From Chitinophaga sp. CF418 (GTDB lineage: Bacteria; Bacteroidota; Bacteroidia; Chitinophagales; Chitinophagaceae), in assembly GCF_900142925.1 (NCBI RefSeq), contig NZ_FRCN01000021.1, positions 1 through 64,000 of the forward strand: 64,000 nucleotides of DNA, given 5' to 3'. Position 1 is the stretch's first letter; each line of letters starts with the position of its first letter. The notes below the pieces were generated by a model. It worked only from the letters and a program-made list of their open reading frames with translations, had not been told where the DNA came from and ran no database searches. Made by a program: the position numbers and the translations under genes. Positions 7,966-18,281 of this stretch are shown here, in pieces.

Positions 7966-10536
7966 TTATAACTTTAACCACTTAGGCATTTCCCCATCTC
8001 TTAAATAATAATCAAAAAATTCTCGCGTGCGAACAGTAAAATCAAGGGCTGCTCCAAATTGGTCATTTAGGACATGCTCTTGACCCTCATATTCTAAAAG
8101 CCATACCGGTTTTTTCTCTCTTCTCAGGGCCAGATACAACTCAATGGCCTGCTCAAACGGCACCGCCCTATCCATTTTATTATGCATCATTAAAAGAGGA
8201 GTAGAGACATTTTTAACACCAAAAATCGGAGAATTATTTATATAAACAAGCGGCCCTTCCCAAGGAGTCGTCCCCAAATTTCCTTGCGCCCTTTCATAAG
8301 TGGACATTCTAGCCCCCCCTGAACCATCTAATTGACCAAAACTGCTGATGAGATCCGCACTACCGGCTGCAGTACATGCTGCTGCAAATCGATTCGAATG
8401 AGTTACTATATAGTTTGTTTCATAGCCTCCAAAGCTATGCCCTTGAAGTCCTATTTTATTTGGATCAACCCATGGATACCGCCTAGCTAAATAATCGGCC
8501 GCTGAAACAACTGTGTTGAGAGCATTGTCACCTATACATCCTACACTCTGTATTATATCCGGCACAAACACTAAGTATCCATTGCTAACATATGATGGGA
8601 TATCTATATTTCCCCTTGTTAAATCTACGTCCAAAAACTTATTCAATTCATTACTACGATACTCATAGTAGTTAAAAATTACTGGATACTTTTTTTTCGA
8701 GTCAAAATTCTCTGGCTTATACAAAAGGCCCATTCTTTTCTGCCCCGGTTTGACATTCCACTTTACAAGCTCAACAGACAGCCAATTATATTCTGCTTGA
8801 GGATGAATATCGGATAATTTTAAAAAAGAGCGAAAATCCGATGTAATAACTAGATTTGGAGCTTCAATAGCGCTTTGCCTTTGCAATAAAAAGCGTTTCG
8901 CATCAGAAGCCTTTAAAGGTGAGGCCAAATACCCCTTAAAACCTGTAGGTAAATAATATAAACAATTATCCATACTTCTCTTTAACAATACACTTGATCC
9001 AATTTTTGTCTCAAAAAAACCATTTCGCTTTGTATCCTCCTCTAAAGCAGCCAATATAATATTATCCCCTAGATGCAGTTGAGTTATCTCTGTTTCATTA
9101 TATATCAGCCTAAAAATGGTTCTACTTTTACGCCCCTCTAAATTTGTAAGACATATTGGCTCTTGTATGGCTGATGGATCCACTAACCATACATCATACT
9201 TATCATAAAGTACTAGTCTTTTGTCTTCTGCTAACCAACCTGCGACCATCAGATGAGAAGCCGCCCCGCCAACAGAACTATCTCGACGTAAGTTAACAAT
9301 TGGCATTTTGACATTTCTAGTTACACCCGAAGATATGTCATATGAATAAATATCATCATTTTCAAGATCTTGCCAAATAACAAATTTTTCAGCTTTCGAA
9401 ACTGTTATATACTCAATTTTTTGCGATAAATGAACAATCGGCCGACGGCTCCCATCAATGCATGAAATCAAAAAATAATCTCCTATAGGTTTATTCCAGT
9501 AAGCCTCTCTTTCATTATAGATGGGCGCGCCAATTGTAAATGAATTCCCTAATAATCCATGTAAAATAAAATTACTACTATCCAATTGAATTACCTTTCC
9601 ACTCTTCAGATCTACGTGCGCTGTCAAGCGCTCATTTTTATACAACTCTGGAGTTTTAATTAACACTGATTGCAAAAAAGCATCCTGATAATGCCATAAA
9701 GTCACTTTGGGACGCATCTTCTCAGGATTCACATTAAATACGGATTTTTCTTGCAATGTGAACAAAACTCCGCTTCCGTCCTGACTGAAGCGAATATTAT
9801 CATTGACAATAGTATATCCATTTTGGATTCCAGGAGTCTTATCAGTAACTAAAGTCACGGCTCTGTCGTAACCAGGATTAAAGTAGAAAATACTAAACTT
9901 TCCACTCGAATCTCGAGGAGAAGCCAAGAATGCTAGTTGTTCATTCACTGAGGAGAAGTACACATTTTCAACCAACTGCCCAGTTAAAATTGTTTTCTCA
10001 TGATTTTCAGCCACGTTGACCCAATGCAATGTATCGTTGGTTTGGACCGCCCAAATGGTGCCTTTTTCGTTAGTCCAACAATTTACTGCACCGGGATAAA
10101 TTTTCATTTTTCCGGTAAAAATGTTTCTTAAATAAATCCAACCACCTAAATTATAACTTATCCATTGGCCATTTTTATCTGAGGCAGCTGTTAGGTTATT
10201 AGCCTTAGGAATGCTTTCGATCCTCTTATTCTTCAAGGACATAATTTCCAATCCAATTGAATCGCAGAATATCAAATATTTCCCGCCAAAGACAAATTGA
10301 GCATTATAAACATTATGAATTTCCTTCCGCCAGTTTCCGTCAAAAGATACAATAACAACGTTTCGTTTTTCATTTCTTGCACCATATGAATACCAAACAT
10401 ACTTGCCATCAGCAGATATGTCATACCCACCTAAAGTAGTCCAAGATTTATAAGTTTCGTCATTTATCACCCGCTTTTGGGGAAAAAGGATGGAAGTATA
10501 AAAAAACGATAATGCAGTAATAAAAATAAATTTCAT
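7966..10536 (-). CDS. S9-family serine peptidase (prolyl oligopeptidase-like)
   Basis: 856-residue secreted or periplasmic peptidase of the S9 (prolyl oligopeptidase/acylaminoacyl peptidase) superfamily. A short signal peptide (MKFIFITALSFFYTSILF) opens the protein. Residues to about 570 should form the beta-propeller; the C-terminal alpha/beta hydrolase has GHSFGG with nucleophile Ser701, Asp789 in HNKMDRAVPF and His821 in GQEHVL. It would cut short peptides outside the inner membrane, in keeping with the SusCD pair 270 bp upstream on the same strand. A paralogue with the same triad spacing is at 41888. The 270 bp before SusD hold no gene I can see. Confidence 0.9.
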   Translation of the reverse strand: MKFIFITALSFFYTSILFPQKRVINDETYKSWTTLGGYDISADGKYVWYSYGARNEKRNVVIVSFDGNWRKEIHNVYNAQFVFGGKYLIFCDSIGLEIMSLKNKRIESIPKANNLTAASDKNGQWISYNLGGWIYLRNIFTGKMKIYPGAVNCWTNEKGTIWAVQTNDTLHWVNVAENHEKTILTGQLVENVYFSSVNEQLAFLASPRDSSGKFSIFYFNPGYDRAVTLVTDKTPGIQNGYTIVNDNIRFSQDGSGVLFTLQEKSVFNVNPEKMRPKVTLWHYQDAFLQSVLIKTPELYKNERLTAHVDLKSGKVIQLDSSNFILHGLLGNSFTIGAPIYNEREAYWNKPIGDYFLISCIDGSRRPIVHLSQKIEYITVSKAEKFVIWQDLENDDIYSYDISSGVTRNVKMPIVNLRRDSSVGGAASHLMVAGWLAEDKRLVLYDKYDVWLVDPSAIQEPICLTNLEGRKSRTIFRLIYNETEITQLHLGDNIILAALEEDTKRNGFFETKIGSSVLLKRSMDNCLYYLPTGFKGYLASPLKASDAKRFLLQRQSAIEAPNLVITSDFRSFLKLSDIHPQAEYNWLSVELVKWNVKPGQKRMGLLYKPENFDSKKKYPVIFNYYEYRSNELNKFLDVDLTRGNIDIPSYVSNGYLVFVPDIIQSVGCIGDNALNTVVSAADYLARRYPWVDPNKIGLQGHSFGGYETNYIVTHSNRFAAACTAAGSADLISSFGQLDGSGGARMSTYERAQGNLGTTPWEGPLVYINNSPIFGVKNVSTPLLMMHNKMDRAVPFEQAIELYLALRREKKPVWLLEYEGQEHVLNDQFGAALDFTVRTREFFDYYLRDGEMPKWLKL

Positions 10537-10806
10537 TATTAAAATCCTTTATTATTAACATCAAACTATTTCTAAAAAGATACGTCCATTACGTGATCCG
10601 CCCAAGACGAATTCAAGAATATTCCCTTAAGATCTATGAACTTTCTCTTTGAAAATACATCACATATCAATAAGCTGTACTAAAGTATGTGTCTTTTGTT
10701 AAAAGTAAGCGTGGTTGGTGCAGTCAATTTTCAGTTCAACCATCTATAGAGTAGATTTACAAAATCTAAACCTAGAATAGAATTTTTCGATAATTACCGC
10801 AATTAT

Positions 10807-12219
10807 TTATGAGCTTGGATATCCTTCATTCTGTACTAAGTTAGGATTATAAAGTAAATCTCTTAATGGAACTGGATACCATTGCATATATAGCTTCCAG
10901 GAATTAGGTTTCACTTCAATCATCACTTTATCAAGTTTCCTTAGGCGTTTCAAATCCAACCATCTATGTCCCCATTCGGCGAAAAACTCACTGTTTCTTT
11001 CTATGATAATGGCGTTCAAAAGGGATTCCTTTGACAGGCCAGATAATTTATCCAACCCAGCCCTTTGCCTAATAGTGTTTAAATCATCCTCTGCCCCATT
11101 CAAATTCCCTAGCTCTGTTCTTGCTTCAGCTCTGATCAAATATTGTTCGGCTAATCTTAACACCATAATATATTCTACCTGAGGAGTATTAGGAAGATAA
11201 TTTTTATATTTATAAGGGTAATAATATGTAACGCCTGTGGAAGAGTCCACACTCATCCAGTTTAGCTTGCGACGATCTCCACTCTCAAAAGAGGCAACAA
11301 ATTCACTTCGCAACCATACAGGATTTACAAAAAAGTCGGGAGCCCCATTTGATAATATAAACAGATTTGCATCTAACGTGTTCAAAAATTGACCATCATC
11401 AGAAATCGGTTGTATTTGCCAAATTGCTTCTGAACTGTTTTTGAGAAATACACCATCCGTTTCACATAAAGCAAATGTAGCGCCTTGATCAATTACAGAA
11501 TCAGCCTGTGTCTCTGCAGCTTTCCAGTTATTGGTATAAAGATAGACTCTGGCTAACAAAGCTAAGGCAGCCCACTTGTTTGGCCTAATACGTTCGTCCG
11601 AAATAGAAAGAGCGTCATTACCAACAAATTTCGAATTCAGCAATGACTTCGCATTCATTAAATCCGAGATTATTAACTCATAAACTTGTCCAGAATTAGA
11701 GGTTGAAACAAGAGAATTCTTTTTATAATCGGTCGTCGTAACAATTGGAATATTTCCATATAAATTCAGCAGATAAAAATAAAAGAACCCTCGCATAAAA
11801 AAGGCTTCGCCCAACAACTGTTTTTTTACATCACTTGATATAGTACTGGATGAGCTAAGACCTTCAATTGCTGCGTTAATGCGGTAAATATAATTATAGA
11901 ACGGTGTCCAATAATCCCAGTGATCATAATTATTATATGCATTTTCATATATGCTTGATGGTACTACATTGAATTCATCAGCCGACAAACCGCAGTAGAA
12001 CGAGAGTCCACTCCGACCCTGCGCAAATCCACTGTATTCCCTTTGCATATCAAAGTATATACCCGTTAATACTGATGGGGCAGTTGTGTTTTTACTGTAT
12101 ACGAAATCGGCGGCGACTTTATCTAAAGGACTTCCGACATCCACCATCTTCTCACACGAACAAATAAACACTGAAAAAATTACTGACAAAAATAACTTGT
12201 ATGTTTTTAACACAATCAT
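10807..12219 (-). CDS. SusD/RagB-family lipoprotein (module 1)
   Basis: Outer-membrane substrate-binding lipoprotein that caps the partner SusC channel. I prefer the ATG at 12219 over 12285: it gives MIVLKTYKLFLSVIFSVFICSC, a proper lipoprotein signal with lipobox FICSC, and leaves 13 nt to the SusC stop. The helical SusD core is evident: EAFFMRGFFYFYLLNLYGNIP near residue 150, RPNKWAALALLARVYLYTNNW, LRLAEQYLIRAEARTELG, and the C-terminal ERNSEFFAEWGHRWLDLKR. It ends with NEGYPSS, like its two paralogues. The ligand cannot be read from sequence; the neighbouring peptidase favours peptides. Confidence 0.93.
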   Translation of the reverse strand: MIVLKTYKLFLSVIFSVFICSCEKMVDVGSPLDKVAADFVYSKNTTAPSVLTGIYFDMQREYSGFAQGRSGLSFYCGLSADEFNVVPSSIYENAYNNYDHWDYWTPFYNYIYRINAAIEGLSSSSTISSDVKKQLLGEAFFMRGFFYFYLLNLYGNIPIVTTTDYKKNSLVSTSNSGQVYELIISDLMNAKSLLNSKFVGNDALSISDERIRPNKWAALALLARVYLYTNNWKAAETQADSVIDQGATFALCETDGVFLKNSSEAIWQIQPISDDGQFLNTLDANLFILSNGAPDFFVNPVWLRSEFVASFESGDRRKLNWMSVDSSTGVTYYYPYKYKNYLPNTPQVEYIMVLRLAEQYLIRAEARTELGNLNGAEDDLNTIRQRAGLDKLSGLSKESLLNAIIIERNSEFFAEWGHRWLDLKRLRKLDKVMIEVKPNSWKLYMQWYPVPLRDLLYNPNLVQNEGYPSS

Positions 12220-12232
12220 TTTTATTCCTTTT

Positions 12233-15200
12233 TTAAATTGACAATTGAATACCCACAGTAGCAACACGGATGGGGGGAATAACACTTATGGACTGCGTTT
12301 CCGGATCCCAGCCCCGATAGCCAGTAATAGTAAATAAATTCTGACCATTTAAATATAAGCGACCATTACTAATATGCATTCTCTTACACCATTTTATCGG
12401 CAGTTGCCATGAGAAAGCAATATTCTTGCACCTTATAAAAGATGCATCTCCATATGATTTATCGCTTTCCAACCAGCTACTATAGTCCAAGTTAAGCAAA
12501 CCATTTTGGCTGAATTTTGCAATTTCTGCCACATCACCTTTTGCACGCCACCTCTTCAATACCTCTACAGACTGATTCCTCCTAGTTCCTGGAACCCTCC
12601 CGGTTGCGAATAGTCCATTAAATCCATTCTGTTTTGTAAACTGAAAAAAGATGTCCAACTGAAAACCCTTGTAACTAAAGCTATTGTTCATACCACCATA
12701 TAAAGTCGGTGACGTATTAATTGATGCGCCCCCCAAATACGCTTGCCCGCTGCCGATTGGCTTGCCTTCCTTATCTGCAAAAAAATAACTACCAGTTTCT
12801 GGATCTACGGACAATATTTTAAATAAATACTTTTCAGATAAAGGTTTCCCTTCTCTATAAGCGGTTCCCAAGTCGCGTTCATTATAAGAGACAAGCTTAT
12901 TTTTAGGTAGCGATAGATTAATCGTTGAGCTCCACCTAAAATCACGCATATTTATATTGTTTGAATTAAAACTAAATTCCCATCCCGAATTCTTAATTGA
13001 AGCAGGCAGATTTGTCAGAACAGCTAGGCTACCTGTTGTTGACGGTAATGGCGAAAAAAGTAGCTGATTCGTTGAATAAGTACTGTAATAATTGGTTATT
13101 AATAAAAATCTGTTCTTTAAAAACCCCATTTCCAGCCCTATCTCAGTTTTCCGTGTTTTCTCCCAGGCATAATAAGGGTTAAATACTCCTTGTCCCCTAA
13201 CGCCCTTCGCTCCCTGATATGATTGTTCAACAAAGCTGTATTGGTCCAAATATTGATAATCTCCAATTTGATCATTACCGGTTATCCCATAACTGGCACG
13301 TATTTTACCAAAACTTAAGAAAGGTACTACATTATGAAGCACCTCTTCTTGTGAAAATATCCAGCCAGTACCGATTGACCAAAAATTTGCAAACTTTTTA
13401 CTTGGGCCAAATCGACTGCTTCCATCTCTTCTCAAAGAAAAGTTAAATAAGTACTTTTCTTTTATATTATACCCTATCCTTCCAAACACTGCAGCATACT
13501 TATATTTAGTACCCTCCCCCAGTGCTGAGTATGTAGTGGCCGCACTTGGAAATTTAATTAATGCATCTTCCAAGATACCCGAAGTAAGGACAAACTGGCC
13601 TTCTGTCTTACTCGCAAGGATCGTAGCACCAGCAAGAACGTCTATAGAACTATTTCCAAAAGTATTACTGTAGGTCAGCTGCGGTTCGGTTATCCAAGAG
13701 TTTATTTTACTATTCATATAGTATCCACTGGCTGTGGTTGTAGCTATAAAAGCTGGATCCGTTCCCTCAATTGTTGCACCTTTAAAAGTATTATTCCGCA
13801 ATTCATTATACCCAACATTTACTTTAAATATCGTGTTCTTAAATACTTTATAAGCAACATCTATATTCGTAACAATATTGTTGGTATTGGCCTCAACAAC
13901 ATTCCTAACGAGTGAAGCCAACGGATTAACCCAAGTAGATTTTTCCCAATTAAGATTTCCATCAAGATTATAAAGTTGAGGAGCATCAGGAGGTAACGTT
14001 ATGTTCGTTGCAAAATCCCCGCCTGGGAAATTAGTTTTACTGATGTTATAACTCCCTGTCAAGCCGATTACAAATTTCTGATTTGACGATGTTCCACCGA
14101 TACTAAAATGTGCTCCACCTCGTTGACTATTGAATTTTCCCGGAAAAATAGTAGTTTCCTTATGGTAATTACCTCCAATTAAATATTGAATGGATGGGTT
14201 TCCCCCAGAAACAGACGCTTGTGCATCCGTATACCTGCCTGTATTCCCTACAAGTGCCTTCTGCCAATCAGTATACCTGGTTGTATCCCACATTAATAAG
14301 TCAGGGGCATTTTGAGTTGTAGGTAAGACGTTATCGTTATTAAGTGCCTCTCTTCGCATATTCAAATATTCTTTGGTATCCAATAACTCAACTCTCCGTG
14401 CAATTTTTTTCCATCCACTATTTACACTCACACTAATCTTGGAATCTCCAATTTTTCCTTTTTTCGTTGATATTAGAATAACTCCATTGGCTCCTCTTGA
14501 TCCATAAATAGCTGTGGCATCTGCATCCTTTAATACTTCTATACTTTCAATGTCTGAAGAATTTAAAAAACTCAACGCAGACACCACTGATCCAACTGCT
14601 CCATAATCAATACCAACTGAAGTTAGATTCGGCTGATAAGGCACACCATCAACTATAAATAAAGGTTGCGTTCCACTTCGTATACTATTACGCCCTCTGA
14701 TTTGTACATTTACTTTTCCACCCTCCATTCCAGTAGTTTGAGTAACTATCATGCCAGGCACTCTACCTTGTAACGCTAAAAGTGGGTCTAACACCGGTTG
14801 CTTTTCAATATCTCTTCCTTTCACAGAAACTATACTTCCTGTATTAAACCGCTGTGTAGTCGTTCCATATCCTCTTATAATCGTCTCGTCCAAACTTGCG
14901 ACTACTTCCTTCATCTTTATTATTAAAAACCTATCCTCTACTTTTATCAATTTTGTTTCAAAACCAATTGAGCTAATCAACAGTTCGTCGCCTATTTGAA
15001 CATCTACCAACGAAAATTTCCCATCTACATCGGTCTTCGTTCCCTTCTTGCTTTTATTTAACAAAATAGTGGCTCCCGGAACTGGATTTCCGTTGGCATC
15101 AATTATTCTTCCAGTAAGTGTAAAAGGGCTGATAACATTTGCCTGTACAAAGTGGTCATGCATTATTCTCAACGATATCACCCCATCCCTATACCCCCAT

Positions 15201-15490
15201 TCAATCCCCTTCTTCCCCAACAAACTCCCCAACACCTCATCCAACGCCACCTTCTCAAACACCACAGTCACCTTCTCCTTTACATCCACCGCCTCCACCG
15301 AATACATAAACCTCAACCCTGTCTGTTTCTCTATCTGCCTAAACACTGTCTCCAATGTCACATCATTACCAACCACGGTAACCTTCTGTTTTCCTGTCTG
15401 ATCAGAGGAAGCATACAAAGAATTACAACACAATAAAAACAAGGAAAGAAACCTGACCACCAGGTTGCTTCGAGGCGTAGAGATGTCCAT
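12233..15490 (-). CDS. SusC/RagA TonB-dependent transporter with STN domain (module 1)
   Basis: 1085-residue outer-membrane transporter. The ATG at 15490 is chosen because MDISTPRSNLVVRFLSLFLL reads as a signal peptide; an upstream ATG at 15580 would add 30 residues. Domains in order: STN signalling domain about 36-108 (QKVTVVGNDVTLETVFRQI), a CarboxypepD-reg-like domain about 124-195 (LTGRIIDANGNPVPGATI), TonB-box-like DETIIRGYGT about 201-210, plug (LQGRVPGM, LKDADATAIYGSRGANGVI), then the barrel. STN-bearing receptors signal to FecR anti-sigma factors, and such a gene starts divergently at 16523. It should form a complex with the adjacent SusD. Confidence 0.93.
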   Translation of the reverse strand: MDISTPRSNLVVRFLSLFLLCCNSLYASSDQTGKQKVTVVGNDVTLETVFRQIEKQTGLRFMYSVEAVDVKEKVTVVFEKVALDEVLGSLLGKKGIEWGYRDGVISLRIMHDHFVQANVISPFTLTGRIIDANGNPVPGATILLNKSKKGTKTDVDGKFSLVDVQIGDELLISSIGFETKLIKVEDRFLIIKMKEVVASLDETIIRGYGTTTQRFNTGSIVSVKGRDIEKQPVLDPLLALQGRVPGMIVTQTTGMEGGKVNVQIRGRNSIRSGTQPLFIVDGVPYQPNLTSVGIDYGAVGSVVSALSFLNSSDIESIEVLKDADATAIYGSRGANGVILISTKKGKIGDSKISVSVNSGWKKIARRVELLDTKEYLNMRREALNNDNVLPTTQNAPDLLMWDTTRYTDWQKALVGNTGRYTDAQASVSGGNPSIQYLIGGNYHKETTIFPGKFNSQRGGAHFSIGGTSSNQKFVIGLTGSYNISKTNFPGGDFATNITLPPDAPQLYNLDGNLNWEKSTWVNPLASLVRNVVEANTNNIVTNIDVAYKVFKNTIFKVNVGYNELRNNTFKGATIEGTDPAFIATTTASGYYMNSKINSWITEPQLTYSNTFGNSSIDVLAGATILASKTEGQFVLTSGILEDALIKFPSAATTYSALGEGTKYKYAAVFGRIGYNIKEKYLFNFSLRRDGSSRFGPSKKFANFWSIGTGWIFSQEEVLHNVVPFLSFGKIRASYGITGNDQIGDYQYLDQYSFVEQSYQGAKGVRGQGVFNPYYAWEKTRKTEIGLEMGFLKNRFLLITNYYSTYSTNQLLFSPLPSTTGSLAVLTNLPASIKNSGWEFSFNSNNINMRDFRWSSTINLSLPKNKLVSYNERDLGTAYREGKPLSEKYLFKILSVDPETGSYFFADKEGKPIGSGQAYLGGASINTSPTLYGGMNNSFSYKGFQLDIFFQFTKQNGFNGLFATGRVPGTRRNQSVEVLKRWRAKGDVAEIAKFSQNGLLNLDYSSWLESDKSYGDASFIRCKNIAFSWQLPIKWCKRMHISNGRLYLNGQNLFTITGYRGWDPETQSISVIPPIRVATVGIQLSI

Positions 15491-15937
15491 AACAGTTGGA
15501 TTGATTTTGGTTTTAAAGCATCGCAATAAGCATCGTTGAAACAAAAACAGAAACAGACGTGCACACACAGCCCTCACCACATGACATAGTTAAATGAATA
15601 GCGCTAGTCGAAAAAATGAATAATGGTTGGTTTTTAGCTACAAGTTTTCCAATCTCGTTGTAATAGTAATGTCTTGGTTAGTCAATTTGAATGAGTCAGT
15701 TCCCAGTCAGTTGGTCGAGCACTAAAACAAAAAGTACTCTAAAATTTAACAAAAACTTAAACCCATTCATGTGGGAAAAATCTTCCGCCATTAACACCGC
15801 ATTAACTTCTCGCAAATTGAGATTCAGTAGCTTAGCAAGTGTACAAACTACGTTCATTGTTCTACCCCAGATGTCTTTTTATTGTCCCTTGAGGCCCATG
15901 GAAACAGTTCATTGTATCACTATATTTCTGTTGAAGT
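15491..15937. other. Divergent control region of module 1
   Basis: 447-nt gap between the susC-like gene and the sigma operon. It contains the TTAAC-type promoter (15791-15835) directed at the sigma gene and a 14-mer, AACAAAAAGTACTC (15726-15739), also present in the equivalent gap of module 3 (49000-49013). No convincing small gene was seen. Confidence 0.6.
15791..15835 (+). promoter_or_regulatory. TTAAC-N6-TTAAC-N21-TAnnTT promoter, site 1
   Basis: TTAAC at 15791 and 15802 (11-bp period), then exactly 21 nt to TAGCTTAG at 15828-15835, which resembles the Bacteroidota -7 element. The site lies 102 nt upstream of the sigma-factor ATG. Four other sites in this window share the same 45-nt layout. 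Confidence 0.7.
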
Positions 15938-16486
15938 ATGCATCTAGACGGTTACAACGACGAACATCTCTTCAAGCTACTGAAAGACGGTAGCGAAACA
16001 GCCTTCAATGCCATCTTTAACCGTTATAGCAAACGTTTATATGTGGAAGCCTATAACCGTTTACAAGACGCAGATGAAGGGAATGATATTGTGCAGGAAG
16101 TGTTCTTCTGGTTATGGGAAAGAAAGAGTTCCCTGGAAGTGCCGCAATGCCTGAAAGCTTACCTGGTGCAGGTAGTAAGGAATAAATGCGTAGACCTGAT
16201 CCGTAAAAAGACCAGTACACGCGGTAAAAAACAGCAATACACCTGGCTGGCCGACACCTACACTACCGCATCCCCGATAGAAAATAAAGAACTTGGCAGG
16301 CAGCTGGCAGCAGCCATTAATAATATCACGCCCGCCAGCAGGCAGGCCTTTGAGCAGTTATACTTGCATAAAAAAAGCCTGAAAGAGATCGCTGACGAAA
16401 TGGACATCAACGTCCAGTCGGTAAAGAACCACATTCACCGCGCACTGAAAGTGCTGCGCGAAAATCTGAAACATAGCCTGTCATAA
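15938..16486 (+). CDS. ECF RNA polymerase sigma factor (module 1)
   Basis: 182-residue extracytoplasmic-function sigma factor. Region 2 spans about residues 9-80 (GSETAFNAIFNRYSKRLY, DIVQEVFFWLWERK) and region 4 about 120-178 (LYLHKKSLKEIADEMDINVQSVKNHIHRALKVL). No region 3 or C-terminal extension, as usual for ECF factors. The FecR-type anti-sigma follows after 36 nt and the STN-type transporter is transcribed divergently, the classic cell-surface signalling arrangement. Expected targets are the susCD-like genes and peptidase next door. Confidence 0.93.
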   Translation: MHLDGYNDEHLFKLLKDGSETAFNAIFNRYSKRLYVEAYNRLQDADEGNDIVQEVFFWLWERKSSLEVPQCLKAYLVQVVRNKCVDLIRKKTSTRGKKQQYTWLADTYTTASPIENKELGRQLAAAINNITPASRQAFEQLYLHKKSLKEIADEMDINVQSVKNHIHRALKVLRENLKHSLS

Positions 16487-16522
16487 GTACCTTTTAGCGG
16501 TTTTCCCGACTGTAAGGGTACT

Positions 16523-17650
16523 ATGAATATAGACGAAACCCAACTCGAACAATTGGTACTGGACGAACTGGGAGGGATCATTACCCCCGAAGACAGTGCC
16601 ACCCTCAAAAAACTGCTCGAAGAAGAGCCGGAAGCACTTATTATCCGAAATGCCATCTACGAACAGTTTTCGGGACCTGAGGAACAGGCCTTTCTGGCCT
16701 TGTTACCCGAACATTTGCCCATCGAAAAAGTATGGGCTAAGATCCGTAAAAGAAAATGGATCAGGGTCATCGTACGCTCATCGCTTAGTCTAGCCTTTCT
16801 GGCCTCAGTGGCCTCCGGCATCTACATATCATTCAAGCCAAAGCAACTACAGCCTAAGGCAGTTGTCCATGGATTGTCTCCCCTGAAAAGTGTTGCACTG
16901 CAGCTGCCCAATGGTGAAGTTGTCAACCTGGGCAGCACGCAGCAACATGTTACCGTAGGAGATGTGACCCTAAACGCCGGACAAAAAGAGGTAGCCCTTA
17001 AAGGAGAAAATAATAAGGGCATGGCCATGATCACCGTACCCGCCGGCCAGGACTATAAAATAAAACTCCCCGATGGTACAGAAGTACAACTGAACGCCGC
17101 TTCAAAGATGGCCTTCCCCGTGGCATTTACCGGCACTACCCGTGAAGTGACCATACAGGGAGAAGCTTACCTGAAAGTAGCCACAGACCCCAAAAGGCCA
17201 TTCATTGTACACCTCCCTAACAGCACCGTACAGGTCCTCGGCACAGAATTCAACGTCAACACCTACGACAACGCCCATGAAGAGATAGCCCTTATAAAAG
17301 GCGCTATCAAACTGAAAGCTGATTCTACCACGCTCATGTTGAAACCAGGATATGCAGTACGATACCAGAAAGGTCAACGTATGCAGGCTGTACGTTTTGA
17401 TGCGGAAGAATTATTAGCATGGCGGGAGGGTACTTATGTATTTCATGCGACGACTATAGACGAAATGTGCAGTGTTTTGAAAAGATGGTACGGAATAAAT
17501 ATCATTTATGATAACGCCAACACTGGCCAACGCCGTTTTACCGGCTATATCGACAAATCCAGGCCTATGCAGCATTTCCTGGATGATTTAAAATTTACAG
17601 GACACTTTGATTATTACTTTGATAATGACAGTGTCTTACACATAAGATAA
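16523..17650 (+). CDS. FecR-type anti-sigma factor (module 1)
   Basis: 375-residue inner-membrane anti-sigma regulator. The N-terminus (about 1-80) should face the cytoplasm and bind the sigma factor; it contains EDSATLKKLLEEEPEAL, a motif repeated in both paralogues. A membrane segment follows at about 76-96 (VIVRSSLSLAFLASVASGIYI). The periplasmic FecR domain covers about 165-265 (ITVPAGQDYKIKLPDGTEVQLNA, VLGTEFNVNTYD) and a DUF4974-like tail ends the protein (ATTIDEMCSVLKRWYGINIIYD). The periplasmic part should receive the signal from the SusC STN domain. Start ATG at 16523. Confidence 0.93.
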   Translation: MNIDETQLEQLVLDELGGIITPEDSATLKKLLEEEPEALIIRNAIYEQFSGPEEQAFLALLPEHLPIEKVWAKIRKRKWIRVIVRSSLSLAFLASVASGIYISFKPKQLQPKAVVHGLSPLKSVALQLPNGEVVNLGSTQQHVTVGDVTLNAGQKEVALKGENNKGMAMITVPAGQDYKIKLPDGTEVQLNAASKMAFPVAFTGTTREVTIQGEAYLKVATDPKRPFIVHLPNSTVQVLGTEFNVNTYDNAHEEIALIKGAIKLKADSTTLMLKPGYAVRYQKGQRMQAVRFDAEELLAWREGTYVFHATTIDEMCSVLKRWYGINIIYDNANTGQRRFTGYIDKSRPMQHFLDDLKFTGHFDYYFDNDSVLHIR

Positions 17651-17694
17651 CGTTACAGGGGCTTTAAATTTTGTCATGCAGTTTTGAATGTAAA

Positions 17695-18243
17695 ATGATG
17701 TTATTTCACGAGGAAGAACTATTATTGTCTGTGAAAAGAGGCGATGCATCAGCTTTCGCTACACTCTACCAACGGTACCGTCCGCAACTGCTGATGGAAG
17801 CATACCAGAAGGTGCGCAACCAACAAGAGGCGGAAGACATCGTACAGGAGATCTTTACATCTTTGTGGCAACGGCGCAGGGAGCTTTCTATCAACATCTC
17901 CCTGAAGCATTATCTGTACAGGGCAGTACATTTACAATATGCATACAAATGCCGGCGCAATGAGGTAGCCCGCAGGTTTGTATCACATGCCTACTACACC
18001 TCCCCGGAAAGCGCCGTGCCCCGGAACCTGGAGAACAAAGAACTGGGACAACAGATCCGGGAAGCTGCCAGACATGTGTCCGCCCCGGCATGCAGGAAAG
18101 TATTCGAACTGCTCTACCTGCAGGACTGGAGCCATAAAGAGATTGCACAGGATATGAACATCCAGCCACAGGTAGTAAAAAACCAGGTGAGCCGTGCACT
18201 GAAAGTGATCCGTACCCGTTTACGCGAAGTGGAAGTTGTATAA
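17695..18243 (+). CDS. Second ECF sigma factor of module 1
   Basis: About 182 residues with both sigma regions: EELLLSVKRGDASAFATLYQRY and DIVQEIFTSLWQRRRE (region 2), then WSHKEIAQDMNIQPQVVKNQV (region 4). I take the ATG at 17695 (or 17698); the longer frame would need a TTG at 17671. It follows FecR by 44 nt in the same direction, so one operon codes two sigma factors with a single anti-sigma. Module 2 has a shortened equivalent and module 3 none. Its partner anti-sigma, if any, is unclear. Confidence 0.88.
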   Translation: MMLFHEEELLLSVKRGDASAFATLYQRYRPQLLMEAYQKVRNQQEAEDIVQEIFTSLWQRRRELSINISLKHYLYRAVHLQYAYKCRRNEVARRFVSHAYYTSPESAVPRNLENKELGQQIREAARHVSAPACRKVFELLYLQDWSHKEIAQDMNIQPQVVKNQVSRALKVIRTRLREVEVV

Positions 18244-18281
18244 AGCATTCCGTCTATTTACAGGCATTAAATAACCAAACC